A stretch of 64,000 nt of DNA from Gammaproteobacteria bacterium (GCA_005877695.1 VBOA01000008.1:1-64000), one strand, 5' to 3'. Positions 36,197 to 46,918 are shown, counted from the stretch's first letter. A program made the numbers and translations. The notes: generated by a model not told the origin, from the letters alone.

Positions 36197-37168
36197 TCAA
36201 ACAAAATGTTGATAACCTGAGTTATCCATTTTAAAAGCGGATCCCTTATTATCGAGTAGTAGCAATCCAGGTTCTTTTTTAATACTTCCTATACAAGCAT
36301 AAGGAACATTCTGCCCAATTAAACACTGTTGCAAAGCCCTTTCATGCGATTCTGACACCGTAAAACATAACTCATAATCATCCCCAGAGCTTAAGGCCAA
36401 TTGCCATGCTTTTTCAATTGGCAAAGCTTTCAATGCATCTGATAGAGGAAGCTTTTCTAATTGAAGTATCGCACCTGCTTGATTGGCTGATAAGATATGA
36501 CCCAAATCAGCTGCAAGACCATCTGAAACATCAATAGCGCAATTTGCAATATCACGTAATGCAAGACCTAATTCAACGCGAGGCTCGGGACGATTTAAGC
36601 GGTGCATCACAGAAACAATCTGAGATTCAGTTAATCCAAAATAATTTTTGTTATTAATAGATTCTAAGGCTAAACCTGCATCACCTAAAGTTCCTGTTAC
36701 GTATATACGATCGCCGAGCTTGGCACCAATACGGCTTAAGGCTTTACCTGGAGGAACAAATCCCAAGGCTTGAAAAGTAATTGTTAAAGGCCCTTGTGTC
36801 ATATCCCCCCCTACCAATTGCAAATGAAAGTTTTGCATTAAGGGAAAAAAACCGTTGGTAAATTCGTTCAGCCAGGCTTCATTGGCATTAGGTAAAGTAA
36901 GTGCCAATAATACCCATACTGGTTCTGCACCCATTGCAGCCAAATCACTTAAGTTAACGGCTAATGACTTATATCCAATATCAGCAGGAGCTGTGTTCAC
37001 GGGAAAATGTCGGCCTGACACCAAAGTATCGGTACTCACTACCAATTGTTGATCAAATGGCACTTGTAATATTGCAGCATCATCGCCGATGCCTAAAATA
37101 ACATCTCCACGCTGATGGGTTGCTTGGTTAAAAAAACGTTGAATTAAATCAAATTCGTTAAATGACAT
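36197..37168 (-). CDS. thiL: Thiamine-monophosphate kinase
   Basis: The protein has 323 residues. Conserved parts: GIGDDAAIL, STDTLVSGRHF, GYKSLAVNLSDLAAMGAEP, GGDMTQGPL, AIDVSDGLAADL, and SSGDDYELCFTV. It phosphorylates thiamine monophosphate to the active cofactor. It lies between nusB and pgpA, the common gammaproteobacterial order. Confidence 0.95.
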   Translation of the reverse strand: MSFNEFDLIQRFFNQATHQRGDVILGIGDDAAILQVPFDQQLVVSTDTLVSGRHFPVNTAPADIGYKSLAVNLSDLAAMGAEPVWVLLALTLPNANEAWLNEFTNGFFPLMQNFHLQLVGGDMTQGPLTITFQALGFVPPGKALSRIGAKLGDRIYVTGTLGDAGLALESINNKNYFGLTESQIVSVMHRLNRPEPRVELGLALRDIANCAIDVSDGLAADLGHILSANQAGAILQLEKLPLSDALKALPIEKAWQLALSSGDDYELCFTVSESHERALQQCLIGQNVPYACIGSIKKEPGLLLLDNKGSAFKMDNSGYQHFV

Positions 37169-37271
37169 AAAGATTAGAAAATTGTTGATTCTTCCCTACT
37201 CTTCGCACTTGAATTTTTGACGGTATTCACTCAATGCGTTAACCTCAGGAAGCATGAATATCTTCCGGTTG

Positions 37272-37754
37272 CTATTCCTGTGACGCCTTGCCAATAATTC
37301 CATTGTTGTGAGAGTATTCTAAAAAACGATTTTTTTGCACAACTCGGTGTAAAATACCATTAACATATTTATAACTATCAGTCGCACCAAACATTTTAGC
37401 CAATTCGATCGATTCATTTAACACGACTTTATAAGGAACTTCCGAGCACTCAAGCAATTCATATACACCTAATCTCAAAATAGCCAATTCTACTAAACCT
37501 AGTTCTTTCAATGGACGATCTAAAAATTGTTGTAAATGTGTATCTAATGTTTCTTGGTCCTTCAAAACTCCTTGAACTAATAAAAGAAAATAAGCAGTAT
37601 CAACACTCACCATTTCTTCTTGAGCCAAAAACTTGGATTGAATAACAGAAAACTTTTCCTGGGTTAAATGCCATTGATAAATGGCTTGCATAGCAAAACG
37701 ACGTGCGCGTTGCTTTGCTTTAAAATTATTTTTTTTCGATTTCTTCAATGTCAT
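37272..37754 (-). CDS. nusB: Transcription antitermination factor NusB
   Basis: The protein has 160 residues. Conserved parts: [15 protein letters not shown] at the N-terminus, [20 protein letters not shown], and [20 protein letters not shown] with VNGILHRV. It binds boxA RNA with NusE in rRNA antitermination. Its start overlaps nrdR by 29 bases, so no riboflavin genes lie between them. Confidence 0.94.
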   Translation of the reverse strand: MTLKKSKKNNFKAKQRARRFAMQAIYQWHLTQEKFSVIQSKFLAQEEMVSVDTAYFLLLVQGVLKDQETLDTHLQQFLDRPLKELGLVELAILRLGVYELLECSEVPYKVVLNESIELAKMFGATDSYKYVNGILHRVVQKNRFLEYSHNNGIIGKASQE

Positions 37755-38229
37755 GGGTTGATTTTTTATTAGTAGAAATATCTTGTTTCAATTGTTCTAT
37801 CGCTTGATTAAATGCATGTATATCCTGAAAACTTCGATATACCGAAGCAAAGCGTACATAAGCAACCGGATCTAAATCACACAGCTCTTCCATGACCCAC
37901 TCGCCAATTTGACGTGAAGATATTTCACGCTCTCCCAGTGAACGTAATTTTTTTATTAAGCGTACAATAACACCTTCCACTTGCTCACTGGAAATAGGCC
38001 TTTTTTCTAGCGCCTTAAGCATACCTGCTCTTAATTTTTCCTGATCAAAAGCACTCCGTGTATTATCGCGCTTGACCACCCGGGGTAATCCTAGTTCTGC
38101 TGATTCAAAACTACTAAAACGTTCATTGCATTGTAGACACTCACGACGACGCCGTACTTGTTGACCATCACTACTTAAACGAGAATCGATCACTTTAGTA
38201 TCTGCTTCATTACAAAAAGGACAATACAT
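37726..38229 (-). CDS. nrdR: Transcriptional repressor NrdR
   Basis: With ATG 38229 the product has 167 residues beginning [17 protein letters not shown], the zinc ribbon typical of NrdR; a reading nine residues longer starts at 38256. The ribbon's second cysteine pair is in [16 protein letters not shown], followed by the ATP-cone ([19 protein letters not shown]). It represses ribonucleotide reductase genes when dATP is high. It lies 30 bp after glyA. Confidence 0.95.
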   Translation of the reverse strand: MYCPFCNEADTKVIDSRLSSDGQQVRRRRECLQCNERFSSFESAELGLPRVVKRDNTRSAFDQEKLRAGMLKALEKRPISSEQVEGVIVRLIKKLRSLGEREISSRQIGEWVMEELCDLDPVAYVRFASVYRSFQDIHAFNQAIEQLKQDISTNKKSTHDIEEIEKK

Positions 38230-38259
38230 CACTGTTTCTCTAGAAGGATGTTTCAAAAA

Positions 38260-39519
38260 TTAAGGAGAGTATACTGGAAATTGCCGACAGAGTGCTATGA
38301 CTAGTTTCCTAACCTTTTCAACACAAGTCGGGTCTTTCAGATTATCCAGAACATCGCATACCCAATTAGCCACGTCCCGCACCTCTTTTTCCTTTAAGCC
38401 TCGGGTCGTTATCGCAGGGGTGCCTATCCGTAAACCGCTGGTTACGAATGGAGAACGAGGATCATTAGGCAGCATATTTTTATTTAAAGTAATATAAGCT
38501 TTTTCCAATATCTCCTCAACTTCTTTACCTGTAATCCCTTTTTCAACCAGGTCAATTAAGAAAAGATGGTTATCCGTTCCACCTGAAACAATTTTATACC
38601 CTCTTTGTAACATCACCTGAACCATCGCTTTTGCATTCGTTATCACTTGTTGCTGATAGCGTTTGAAACTGGGTGCCAATGCTTCTTTAAAAGCGACTGC
38701 TTTACCTGCAATAACATGCATCAAAGGTCCGCCTTGCTGTCCGGGAAATACCGCAGAATTTAATTTCTTTTCAATTTGGGGATTTGCCCGCGCTAAAATT
38801 AAGCCGCCTCTGGGTCCGCGTAAGGTTTTATGTGTCGTTGTTGTCACCACATCAGCAATAGGCACCGGTGAAGGATACAAACCTGCTGCTACTAATCCAG
38901 CCACATGGGCCATATCCACTAAAAAATTGGCACCTACTTTATCCGCAATATCCCTAAAGCGTTGCCAATCTACTATTCTGGAGTAGGCTGAAAAACCCGC
39001 AATAATTAACTTAGGTTTGTGTTTTTTTGCCAAAGATTCAACTTCTTCATAATCAATCAATTGTGTATCGGCCGTAACGCCATAAGCATAGGCATGATAC
39101 ATTTTTCCTGAAAAACTAACTTTTGCTCCATGAGTTAGATGGCCTCCATGCGCTAAACTCATACCTAATAGGGTATCACCCGGCTCCAGCAAAGCCATAT
39201 AAGCAGCTGCATTTGCTTGAGAACCAGAATGCGTCTGTACATTGGCGTAATCTGCTTGAAATAATTTCTTAGCTCGATCAATAGCTAATTGTTCAACGAG
39301 ATCAACGTATTCACAACCACCATAATATCGTTTATTTGGATAACCTTCGGCATATTTATTGGTTAAAATAGATCCTTGTGCTTGCAATACCAAAGGACTC
39401 GTATAATTTTCCGAGGCAATTAATTCTAAATGATCTTCTTGACGCTGAGCTTCTTTGCTCATAGCTGACCATAAATCAGGATCAAAATCGCTAAGTGTTT
39501 CTTGCAGTGAATAAGACAT
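38260..39519 (-). CDS. glyA: Serine hydroxymethyltransferase
   Basis: The protein has 419 residues, full length. Conserved parts: [37 protein letters not shown], the PLP-lysine region [16 protein letters not shown], and [15 protein letters not shown]. It interconverts serine and glycine and supplies one-carbon units. A 10-bp inverted repeat lies just upstream (39538-39562). It heads the glyA-nrdR-nusB-thiL gene run. Confidence 0.97.
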   Translation of the reverse strand: MSYSLQETLSDFDPDLWSAMSKEAQRQEDHLELIASENYTSPLVLQAQGSILTNKYAEGYPNKRYYGGCEYVDLVEQLAIDRAKKLFQADYANVQTHSGSQANAAAYMALLEPGDTLLGMSLAHGGHLTHGAKVSFSGKMYHAYAYGVTADTQLIDYEEVESLAKKHKPKLIIAGFSAYSRIVDWQRFRDIADKVGANFLVDMAHVAGLVAAGLYPSPVPIADVVTTTTHKTLRGPRGGLILARANPQIEKKLNSAVFPGQQGGPLMHVIAGKAVAFKEALAPSFKRYQQQVITNAKAMVQVMLQRGYKIVSGGTDNHLFLIDLVEKGITGKEVEEILEKAYITLNKNMLPNDPRSPFVTSGLRIGTPAITTRGLKEKEVRDVANWVCDVLDNLKDPTCVEKVRKLVIALCRQFPVYSP

Positions 39520-39537
39520 AGTTTAATCCCTTTTAAT

Positions 39538-39562
39538 ATAAGAATTTAAGTAAAATTCTTAT
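39538..39562. promoter_or_regulatory. Inverted repeat in the glyA 5' region
   Basis: Arms ATAAGAATTT (39538-39547) and AAATTCTTAT (39553-39562) are perfectly complementary around AAGTA. This is 19 bp before the glyA start and in the space shared with the divergent gene at 39655. It could be an operator or a weak hairpin. Confidence 0.4.
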
Positions 39563-39654
39563 ATATTACTTTCTTTTTAGCGGCTAATCAAAAGCTAGTT
39601 TTTACTTTGTGTTTCATGTAACATGGAAAAAATGAAAAAAAAGGAATAATTCAT

Positions 39655-40578
39655 TTGAACAATTTACAACTAATTAAAAAAATTCATAAACTATTAAATT
39701 TTGCTGATCGAGAATTTTTTAAGCAAATTAAAATAAATAAAAATATTTCTAATCAATATAAAAAAATTGGTAATTATTATCTAATAATCTTAAAATATCT
39801 AGAAACGAATTCGCACTTACCTTTAGAATTAAAATTTTATAAGCTCGCGAGCAGTTTTGGCCTGTTAAAATGTGAGGTTAATTCATTTCAACTCCTCCCT
39901 CTCGATAATACTGATATTCAAAAAAATGAAACTCAATTGCTTAGTTATACCCTACGAATACAACAATTCCTTAAATTAACCCATCAACTGGAACAACAGT
40001 TTAACTTTGGTAGCCATTCAAACTTTTATAAAGAATTTTCTAAGTTCAAGAAAAAAATAATTGAATATGCAAAAAACTGGGAAAAATATGAAAATGATAT
40101 CACCGCAGCCTATACTTACAATTATGCTAATATTTTATTAAAAGCCAATCCTGCATCGTTTAAGAAAATTGCACAAGCTATCATTTATTTTCAGCAATCT
40201 TCAGACTGTTATATGAACAATAGAAGGCATAAGGAAAAAGAACAAACTCAGAAAAAAATAAGTGAGGCAGAAGCTGTGCTTGCTCAATTACAATTGGACC
40301 AGACAACCCAACTTAAAGTTTCTATTCCAGTTTTTTTGTTTTCCAAAATCGAAGAGCACCCAATACCATCAGTTTCGATTGGCAATACAATGCCCTGCTT
40401 AACCCATTCAGCAAAAATGAAAACAGTACAACCGAAACAATCCTCCGAGTCAATTCACATCAAGCTTAATCTGCGGCGAAGCCCTATGAAACAAAAAGCT
40501 AACAATACATTTTTCCAGCCTAAAAAAGTCGAAAAAGTCGTTATCCAAAACTTTGGTTTTTCCTATAAATACCATTAG
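39655..40578 (+). CDS. Hypothetical helical (TPR-like) protein of a local paralog family, putative effector
   Basis: The protein has 307 residues with a TTG start after AAAAGGAATAATTC. It is all-helical. The segment NWEKYENDITAAYTYNYANI then IYFQQSSDCYMNNRRHKEKE parallels regions of the proteins at 56623 and 59162-60144 (W-x4-5-Y/E, A-x-x-x-Y/F-N-x-A, then a helix with S and F/Y-Y). The C-terminal 90 residues are polar, proline- and lysine-rich and look unstructured. No signal peptide or enzymatic motif is seen. It lies alone between glyA and ettA. Family membership is by eye; effector status is inference. Confidence 0.6.
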   Translation: MNNLQLIKKIHKLLNFADREFFKQIKINKNISNQYKKIGNYYLIILKYLETNSHLPLELKFYKLASSFGLLKCEVNSFQLLPLDNTDIQKNETQLLSYTLRIQQFLKLTHQLEQQFNFGSHSNFYKEFSKFKKKIIEYAKNWEKYENDITAAYTYNYANILLKANPASFKKIAQAIIYFQQSSDCYMNNRRHKEKEQTQKKISEAEAVLAQLQLDQTTQLKVSIPVFLFSKIEEHPIPSVSIGNTMPCLTHSAKMKTVQPKQSSESIHIKLNLRRSPMKQKANNTFFQPKKVEKVVIQNFGFSYKYH

Positions 40579-40716
40579 CCATGGGAGTATCGATTATAAG
40601 AAATGAAAACAATAAATAAGGCGTTAATAGCGATTCACTTGCTAAAAATCTAGCTAGTTCTAGCTAATATTGTTAGTATTCCTTTTTTTATCTACTAATC
40701 CATTAATTTTAGCGCT

Positions 40717-42394
40717 ATGTCACAACAATATATCTATACCATGCAAGCAGTGAGTAAAATCGTTACTCCCAAGAAAGAAATCCTTAAAGATATTTGGCTA
40801 TCCTTTTATCCTGGCGCGAAAATCGGGGTCTTAGGACTGAATGGCTCTGGTAAGTCGACCTTACTCCGTATTCTAGCGGGAGTCGATCAGGATTTTGTGG
40901 GTGAAGCACGTGCATTACCAGGAGTCAAAATTGGGTATTTACCTCAGGAACCCCAATTAAATCCATTGAAAGATGTACGCGCCAACATAGAAGAAGCTAT
41001 TGAAGATATTAAAAAACTAATAGAGCGGTTTAACGAAATCAGTTTAAAATTTGCTGAGCCCATGAGTGAATCGGCCATGAATCAGCTCTTTGAAGAACAA
41101 GGAGAGCTACAAACGCAAATTGATGCCCAGGGGGGGTGGGAATTAGAACGTAAATTAAGTATAGCTGCGGATGCGCTGTGCTTACCACCCTGGGACGCAC
41201 AAATCACGCAACTTTCTGGAGGAGAACGTCGCCGGGTCGCTTTGTGCCGACTATTATTATCTAACCCGGATATGTTATTGCTTGATGAACCCACTAACCA
41301 CTTAGATGCAGAAAGTGTGGCATGGTTAGAACGCTACTTACATGACTATCAAGGCACCGTTATTGCTGTCACGCATGATCGTTATTTCTTAGATAATGTT
41401 GCCGGTTGGATTTTAGAACTTGATCGCGGTCATGGAATTCCTTATGAAGGCAACTATTCCTCTTGGTTAGAGCAAAAACAAAAACGTCTTGCTCAAGAAG
41501 GAAGACAACAAGCCGCCTCATGAAAAAAGCTTAAAAGCTGAATTGGAATGGGTTCGTACTAATCCGAAAGGGCGACAAGCCAAAAGCAAAGCCCGTCTAG
41601 CACGTTTTGAAGAATTAAGTTCGCAAGAATTTCAAAAACGAGCCGAAACCCAAGAACTCTATATTCCAACAGGCCAACGCTTAGGTGACTCGGTATTAGA
41701 GTTTGACCATATCACTAAGGGCTTTAATGGGCGAATATTAATCAAAGATTTTAGTTTTTTAGTACCCAAAGGAGCTATTGTAGGGATTATTGGTCCGAAT
41801 GGTGCAGGGAAATCAACCTTGTTTAAATTGATTATGCAACAAGAACAGCCCGATAGCGGAAATATACAGCTAGGTGCCTCAGTACAATTAGCCTATATTG
41901 ATCAAAGTCGTGACTCACTAAATCCGGAAAATACGGTATGGCAAGAAATATCCGAAGGACTAGATATTATGACAATTAATCAATTCCAAATGCCCTCTCG
42001 ATCCTATGTAGGTCGCTTTAATTTTAAAGGATCAGACCAACAAAAATTAATAAAAAACCTATCCGGAGGAGAACGTAATCGTGTTCATTTAGCAAAATTA
42101 TTGCGTGCTGGTGGTAATGTTTTACTGCTTGACGAACCCACCAATGATCTCGATGTAGAAACTTTACGTGCATTAGAAGAGGCATTATTAAGTTTTCCAG
42201 GTTGTGCATTAGTCATTTCCCATGATCGTTGGTTTTTAGATCGAATAGCAACGCATATCTTAGCTTTTCAAGACGATCATATTGATTGTTTTGCAGGTAA
42301 TTTTACCGATTATGAATTTGATCGACTGAAACGCTTAGGTATTGACGAAACTCAAGCCAAGAAAAAAATGAAATATAAAAAAATAAAAGAATAA
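40717..42394 (+). pseudogene. ettA: Energy-dependent translational throttle protein EttA (ABC-F), interrupted by a frameshift
   Basis: The first frame (40717-41523) holds ABC domain 1: [28 protein letters not shown] and [12 protein letters not shown], ending EGRQQAAS and a TGA. The second frame (from about 41520 to 42394) continues with KSLKAELEWVRTNPKGRQAK, as in the EttA linker, then domain 2: [42 protein letters not shown]. coli EttA runs through this point in one frame. A +1 change at about 41515-41530 would restore it. EttA binds the ribosomal E site and gates translation by ATP/ADP ratio. All catalytic motifs are intact, so this is either a young pseudogene, a sequencing error or recoding. 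Confidence 0.8.
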
Positions 42395-42427
42395 AAGAAT
42401 AAATTCGATTTTTTTAAGCAAGCTTCT

Positions 42428-42898
42428 ATGTCAGCCATTTTACTAAAAACTGAAAAAGAAACGGAACAATTAGCCAAAAAGCTAGCGGAGTGCTGTCCAA
42501 GAAATGCAAGATTAATCGTTTTTTTAAATGGAGAGTTAGGCGCAGGGAAAACATTTTTTGTTCGTGCTTTAATAAAAAATTTAGGTTATCCAGGATTAGT
42601 AAAAAGCCCGACTTATACCTTAGTAGAAACCTATAAACTGCCTCGTTATTCTATTAATCATCTGGACCTTTATCGTTTACAATCCGCCAACGAAATCATC
42701 GAGATGGGGCTCTGTGATGAATTTGACCAGCCTACCTTATGGTTTATAGAATGGCCTGAACAGGCTTCAGCCTTTTTACCTCCACCGGATATTGTTTGTC
42801 ATATCAATTTAATGGAGATGAGCCGACAAATATCCTTTCAAGCTAAAACCTTTCAAGGTGAACAAACCCTAGCCTTATTCTTACAAAAGAGTCATTGA
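42428..42898 (+). CDS. tsaE: tRNA threonylcarbamoyladenosine biosynthesis protein TsaE
   Basis: The protein has 156 residues. P-loop in LNGELGAGKTFFVRALI, then KSPTYTLVETYKL, INHLDLYRL and TLWFIEWPEQA, all TsaE signatures. It is the ATPase of the complex that makes t6A37 in tRNAs that read ANN codons. In E. coli it is followed by amiB and mutL; here a glycosyltransferase gene stands where amiB is expected. Confidence 0.94.
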   Translation: MSAILLKTEKETEQLAKKLAECCPRNARLIVFLNGELGAGKTFFVRALIKNLGYPGLVKSPTYTLVETYKLPRYSINHLDLYRLQSANEIIEMGLCDEFDQPTLWFIEWPEQASAFLPPPDIVCHINLMEMSRQISFQAKTFQGEQTLALFLQKSH

Positions 42899-42983
42899 CT
42901 TTAAATCAAATCTTTGCAAACGTCCTTCAAGTGAATCTTATTAAGGACTAGTCTCCATTATCTCTTTTACTTATACTCAAGCT

Positions 42984-44045
42984 ATGCTAACGGACTTTCA
43001 TCCAACTATTCTTATACCTGCTTATCAACCTAATGATAATCTGGTAGCTTTAATAAAATCCTTACGAGAAAACCAATCTTCATTACGAATTATCGTAGTA
43101 GATGATGGCTCTGATCTTGATAAACAAGAGATTTTTTCAAAAATTCAAGCTTTTAACATTGAGCTTCTTCGTCATAAAAAAAATAAAGGCAAAGGTCAGG
43201 CACTCAAAACAGGATTCCAACATTGGTTAGCCACTAGCCACCCTAAAGAGTTAGGTATTGTCACTGCAGATGCTGACGGTCAACATCTTCCTCAAGATAT
43301 CCTACATCTCTCAACAGTTTTTATACGAAAACCTTCACATCTTTACTTAGGGAAACGTACATTTAATAAAACCCCTATTCCCTGGCGTAGCCGATTTGGC
43401 AATAAGATCACTAAATATATTTTACGCCTCTTTAGCAAAACATTCTTAGAAGATACACAAACTGGTTTGCGTGTCATTCCGCGAAGCCTTATATTACCTT
43501 TACTCAATTCGAATGCGCGAGGTTACGAATTCGAATTGGAAATGTTATTGATTGCAGAAGAACATCAAGTCACTATTCAAGAAATTCCAATAAAAACAAT
43601 TTATCTAGACGATAATCGTTCTTCTCACTTTAATCCTTTAATCGATTCTATTAAAATTTATTTCGTTTTTATTCGTTTTGCCGCTATTTCTTTGATTTCA
43701 GCGGCGATTGATTTTGCCTTGTTCTTCTTAACTTATTGGCTTAAAAAAAATATATTTCTTGCCGTATTATTAGGACGTATTTTATCAGCCACTTTTAATT
43801 TTAACTTGAATCAACATCTTGCTTTTAAAAGTAAAAATCATTGGCTACCCGCTGCGTTAAAATATACTGCCTTAGCAAGTTTTTTAGGACTTATTGCCTA
43901 TAGTCTCATTAAATTTATTCATAGCTTTGGAATCAATGTGTATAGTAGCAAAATTATTGCTGAAATTGCTTTATTCATTCTTTCGTTTACCATACAGCGT
44001 TTTTTTATTTTCAACAAAACTCCTTTATTAGAAATCAAACCATAA
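42984..44045 (+). CDS. GT2 glycosyltransferase fused to GtrA-like membrane domain
   Basis: The protein has 353 residues. The N-terminal GT2 fold (about 5-220) shows TILIPAYQPND, IIVVDDGSD, KNKGKGQALKTGF, and DXD-like TADADGQH, followed by FLEDTQTGLRVIP as in dolichyl-/undecaprenyl-phosphate sugar transferases. The C-terminal part (about 230-345) has four membrane helices of the GtrA type. Such fusions transfer a sugar from a nucleotide to a lipid carrier and flip or present it for surface glycan modification. It is inserted between tsaE and mutL. Confidence 0.85.
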   Translation: MLTDFHPTILIPAYQPNDNLVALIKSLRENQSSLRIIVVDDGSDLDKQEIFSKIQAFNIELLRHKKNKGKGQALKTGFQHWLATSHPKELGIVTADADGQHLPQDILHLSTVFIRKPSHLYLGKRTFNKTPIPWRSRFGNKITKYILRLFSKTFLEDTQTGLRVIPRSLILPLLNSNARGYEFELEMLLIAEEHQVTIQEIPIKTIYLDDNRSSHFNPLIDSIKIYFVFIRFAAISLISAAIDFALFFLTYWLKKNIFLAVLLGRILSATFNFNLNQHLAFKSKNHWLPAALKYTALASFLGLIAYSLIKFIHSFGINVYSSKIIAEIALFILSFTIQRFFIFNKTPLLEIKP

Positions 44046-44131
44046 TGTTGTAGTTAATTAAAAGAAATAGAATATTTAGCTCATAATAAAAATTTGTTAG
44101 AATCGGGGTCTTTCTCAAATAGTAACGCTTT

Positions 44132-45982
44132 ATGTCAAGTCGTATCCAACGTTTAACCTCGCATTTGGCCAATCAGATTGCTGCAGGAGAAGTGATTGAA
44201 CGGCCTGCGTCTATTGTAAAAGAGCTGATCGAAAATAGTCTGGATGCTGGCAGTCAACAGATTGATATCGATATTGACAAAGGAGGAATTCAGCGCATTC
44301 GTGTCCGTGACGATGGTCATGGCATTCACAAAGATGATTTAAGTTTATCTTTAGATCGGCATGCCACTAGCAAAATTCAAACGCTTGATGATTTAGAACG
44401 CATCGTTACGCTCGGATTTCGTGGCGAAGCTTTAGCCAGCATTAGTTCAGTCGCTAGGCTCAATTTAAGCTCCTCAACTGAGACTACACAACAAGGTTGG
44501 AAAATCACTTGTAACTATCATCAAGAACCTTCTTTAACGCCCACTCCTATTGCCCATGCTCGCGGAACAACAGTAGAAATCCGTGATCTTTTCTTTAATA
44601 CTCCAGCAAGACGCAAATTTTTAAAATCAGAGCAAACTGAATTTTCGCATATAGAGACCTTGATAAAACGTTTAAGTCTCAGTCATTTTTCGATAGGATT
44701 TAGTTTGCATCACAATAAACGGCTTATTTATCAATTGAATCCTGCCACCGATGAGGTAGCCAAAGAACAACGGATTGCAACATTGTGCACTCCGTCATTT
44801 ATAGAAAATGCTATTTATATTGATATGCAAAGTATCGATTTGCGCTTATGGGGTTGGATTTCATTGCCTACTTTTTCACGCAGTCAAAACGATTTACAAT
44901 ATTTTTATGTCAATCGACGAATGGTAAAAGACAAATTAATCAATCATGCGATTAAACAAGCTTACCAAGACGTTCTTTATAATGGTCGCCATCCCGCTTT
45001 TACCTTATTTATAGAAATCGATCCGCGTAATGTCGATGTGAATGCCCACCCTGCGAAATATGAAGTGCGTTTTCGTGAAAGTCGTTCAGTCTATGATTTT
45101 GTCAAACAAAGTTTACAAAAAGTTTTAACCAACACACGTCCTACACCCAAAACAGTTAACTCATCACTTCATACCACTGAATTATCCGCTAAATCCAAAG
45201 AAAAAATGGCTGATCCTTCTTTAAAGCTTAAAAGCCCCCAACAAAATACTTTCCCTTTACATACTGCTGAAGATTCTACAAGCTATTCTAGTAAAATGGA
45301 TCATGAGCTCTGCATTTCATTCCCCAAACCGGAAGCAACACCAACAGGAAAAAAAACATCGCTGTTAACCGCAAAGCCAACAGAAAATTTGCTTTGCGAT
45401 CTACCTTTAGGTTTTGCTTTAGCGCAATTACATGGCATTTACATTTTGGCTGAAAATACCCAAGGCTTAATTCTTGTAGATATTCATGCTGCGCACGAAC
45501 GCATACTTTATGAATGCTTAAAACGCGATATACAAAATAACGGCATAAAAACCCAACTATTATTAATTCCAATCTGCTTAACCCTCTCTCAACAAGAGAT
45601 GTTATTACTAGATAAGTATGCTAGCCTCTTTACTCAATTCGGCTTCGAATTTGAACATCTTGGTCCTGAAAGTGTTGTTATTCGCCAAATTCCAGAACTT
45701 TTAGCGCAAAATAATATAGAACAATTAGTCCTTGATGTTTTAAGTGATTTAATTCAACACGGTAATAGTCAACTTATACCTGAAAAAATTAATGAATTAC
45801 TTTCGAGTATTGCGTGTCATAGTGCTGTACGCGCCAACCGTAATATGACACTGATAGAAATGAATCAACTACTCCGCGATATGGAAAAAACTTCACGTAG
45901 TAATCAATGCAACCATGGCCGACCCACTTGGAAACAGTGGTCTTTATCCGATCTTGACCGGTTTTTTCTACGTGGACGTTAA
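44132..45982 (+). CDS. mutL: DNA mismatch repair protein MutL
   Basis: The protein has 616 residues. The GHKL ATPase motifs are present: IAAGEVIERPASIVKELIEN, RVRDDGHGI, TLGFRGEALASISSVA, and NTPARRKFLKS. A polar linker (about 335-425) precedes the C-terminal dimerisation domain (LGFALAQLHGIYILAEN). It couples MutS recognition to strand incision. Its C-terminus (HGRPTW) is followed by miaA with overlapping ends. Confidence 0.96.
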   Translation: MSSRIQRLTSHLANQIAAGEVIERPASIVKELIENSLDAGSQQIDIDIDKGGIQRIRVRDDGHGIHKDDLSLSLDRHATSKIQTLDDLERIVTLGFRGEALASISSVARLNLSSSTETTQQGWKITCNYHQEPSLTPTPIAHARGTTVEIRDLFFNTPARRKFLKSEQTEFSHIETLIKRLSLSHFSIGFSLHHNKRLIYQLNPATDEVAKEQRIATLCTPSFIENAIYIDMQSIDLRLWGWISLPTFSRSQNDLQYFYVNRRMVKDKLINHAIKQAYQDVLYNGRHPAFTLFIEIDPRNVDVNAHPAKYEVRFRESRSVYDFVKQSLQKVLTNTRPTPKTVNSSLHTTELSAKSKEKMADPSLKLKSPQQNTFPLHTAEDSTSYSSKMDHELCISFPKPEATPTGKKTSLLTAKPTENLLCDLPLGFALAQLHGIYILAENTQGLILVDIHAAHERILYECLKRDIQNNGIKTQLLLIPICLTLSQQEMLLLDKYASLFTQFGFEFEHLGPESVVIRQIPELLAQNNIEQLVLDVLSDLIQHGNSQLIPEKINELLSSIACHSAVRANRNMTLIEMNQLLRDMEKTSRSNQCNHGRPTWKQWSLSDLDRFFLRGR

Positions 45983-46916
45983 ACCCGTTATTTGCCTGAT
46001 GGGTCCTACCGCTTCAGGAAAAACTAATTTGGCCATCGATTTACTCTCTCATTTAGAGTGTGAAATCGTGAGTGTTGATTCAGCAATGATTTATCGCGGC
46101 ATGGATATTGGTACCGCCAAGCCTTCTAAGCTTGTCTTAGATCAAGCCCCACATCGATTAATTGACACGCATGATCCTAGCGAAGTGTATTCCGCCGCAG
46201 AATTTAGGACAGATGCTATCCGCATAATTGAAGAAATTTTTAGTAAAGGTCATATTCCATTATTAGTTGGTGGAACGATGCTTTATTTCCATGTCCTGCA
46301 ACATGGCATCGCCACACTACCACCCGCTAACCCTATTATTCGCGAGCAACTTAAAACCGAATTAAAAAATTTTGGATTAAAAAAGCTTCATGACCGTTTA
46401 GCAAATATCGATCCAATTGCCGCTCAGCGCATTCACCCTAATGATCCACAACGCGTTTTACGTGCATTAGAAGTTGCTCTGGTTTCAGGAAAACCCTTAA
46501 CTGAATTACAACGCACACTTCCTTTCTCACCATTACCCTATTTCTTTATTAATATTGCTTTGCTTCCTGATGATAGAGACTTATTACATAAAGCTATTAC
46601 GACCCGTTTTCATACCATGTTAGATTTAGGTTTGACAGAAGAAGTCGAAAAATTATTTAAACGGGGCGATCTCCACGCTAACTTACCTGCTATCCGCACT
46701 GTCGGTTATCGACAAATCTGGAATTATTTACTTAATACGAGTTCCTATACCGACATGCAAGATCTTGCCATCATCGCCACACGACAGCTCGCTAAACGTC
46801 AGTTAACCTGGTTACGTTCTTGGCAAAAATTAAATATATTTTCCAGTAATAGTAAAGAAAATGTCAACAAAATAGTTGAATTAATAAAGATAAACTTAAA
46901 CAAAAAATCGAGTTGA
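45972..46916 (+). CDS. miaA: tRNA dimethylallyltransferase MiaA
   Basis: With GTG 45972 the product has 314 residues; the reading from ATG 45915 would lie mostly within mutL. P-loop LMGPTASGKTNLAIDL at the start, then VSVDSAMIYRGMDIGTAKPS, PHRLIDTHDPSEVYSAAEF, LLVGGTMLYF and KRQLTWLRSW. It adds an isopentenyl group to A37 of tRNAs reading UNN codons. The usual next gene hfq is absent; a convergent MFS gene follows after 2 bp. Confidence 0.92.
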   Translation: MDVKPVICLMGPTASGKTNLAIDLLSHLECEIVSVDSAMIYRGMDIGTAKPSKLVLDQAPHRLIDTHDPSEVYSAAEFRTDAIRIIEEIFSKGHIPLLVGGTMLYFHVLQHGIATLPPANPIIREQLKTELKNFGLKKLHDRLANIDPIAAQRIHPNDPQRVLRALEVALVSGKPLTELQRTLPFSPLPYFFINIALLPDDRDLLHKAITTRFHTMLDLGLTEEVEKLFKRGDLHANLPAIRTVGYRQIWNYLLNTSSYTDMQDLAIIATRQLAKRQLTWLRSWQKLNIFSSNSKENVNKIVELIKINLNKKSS

Positions 46917-46918
46917 CT

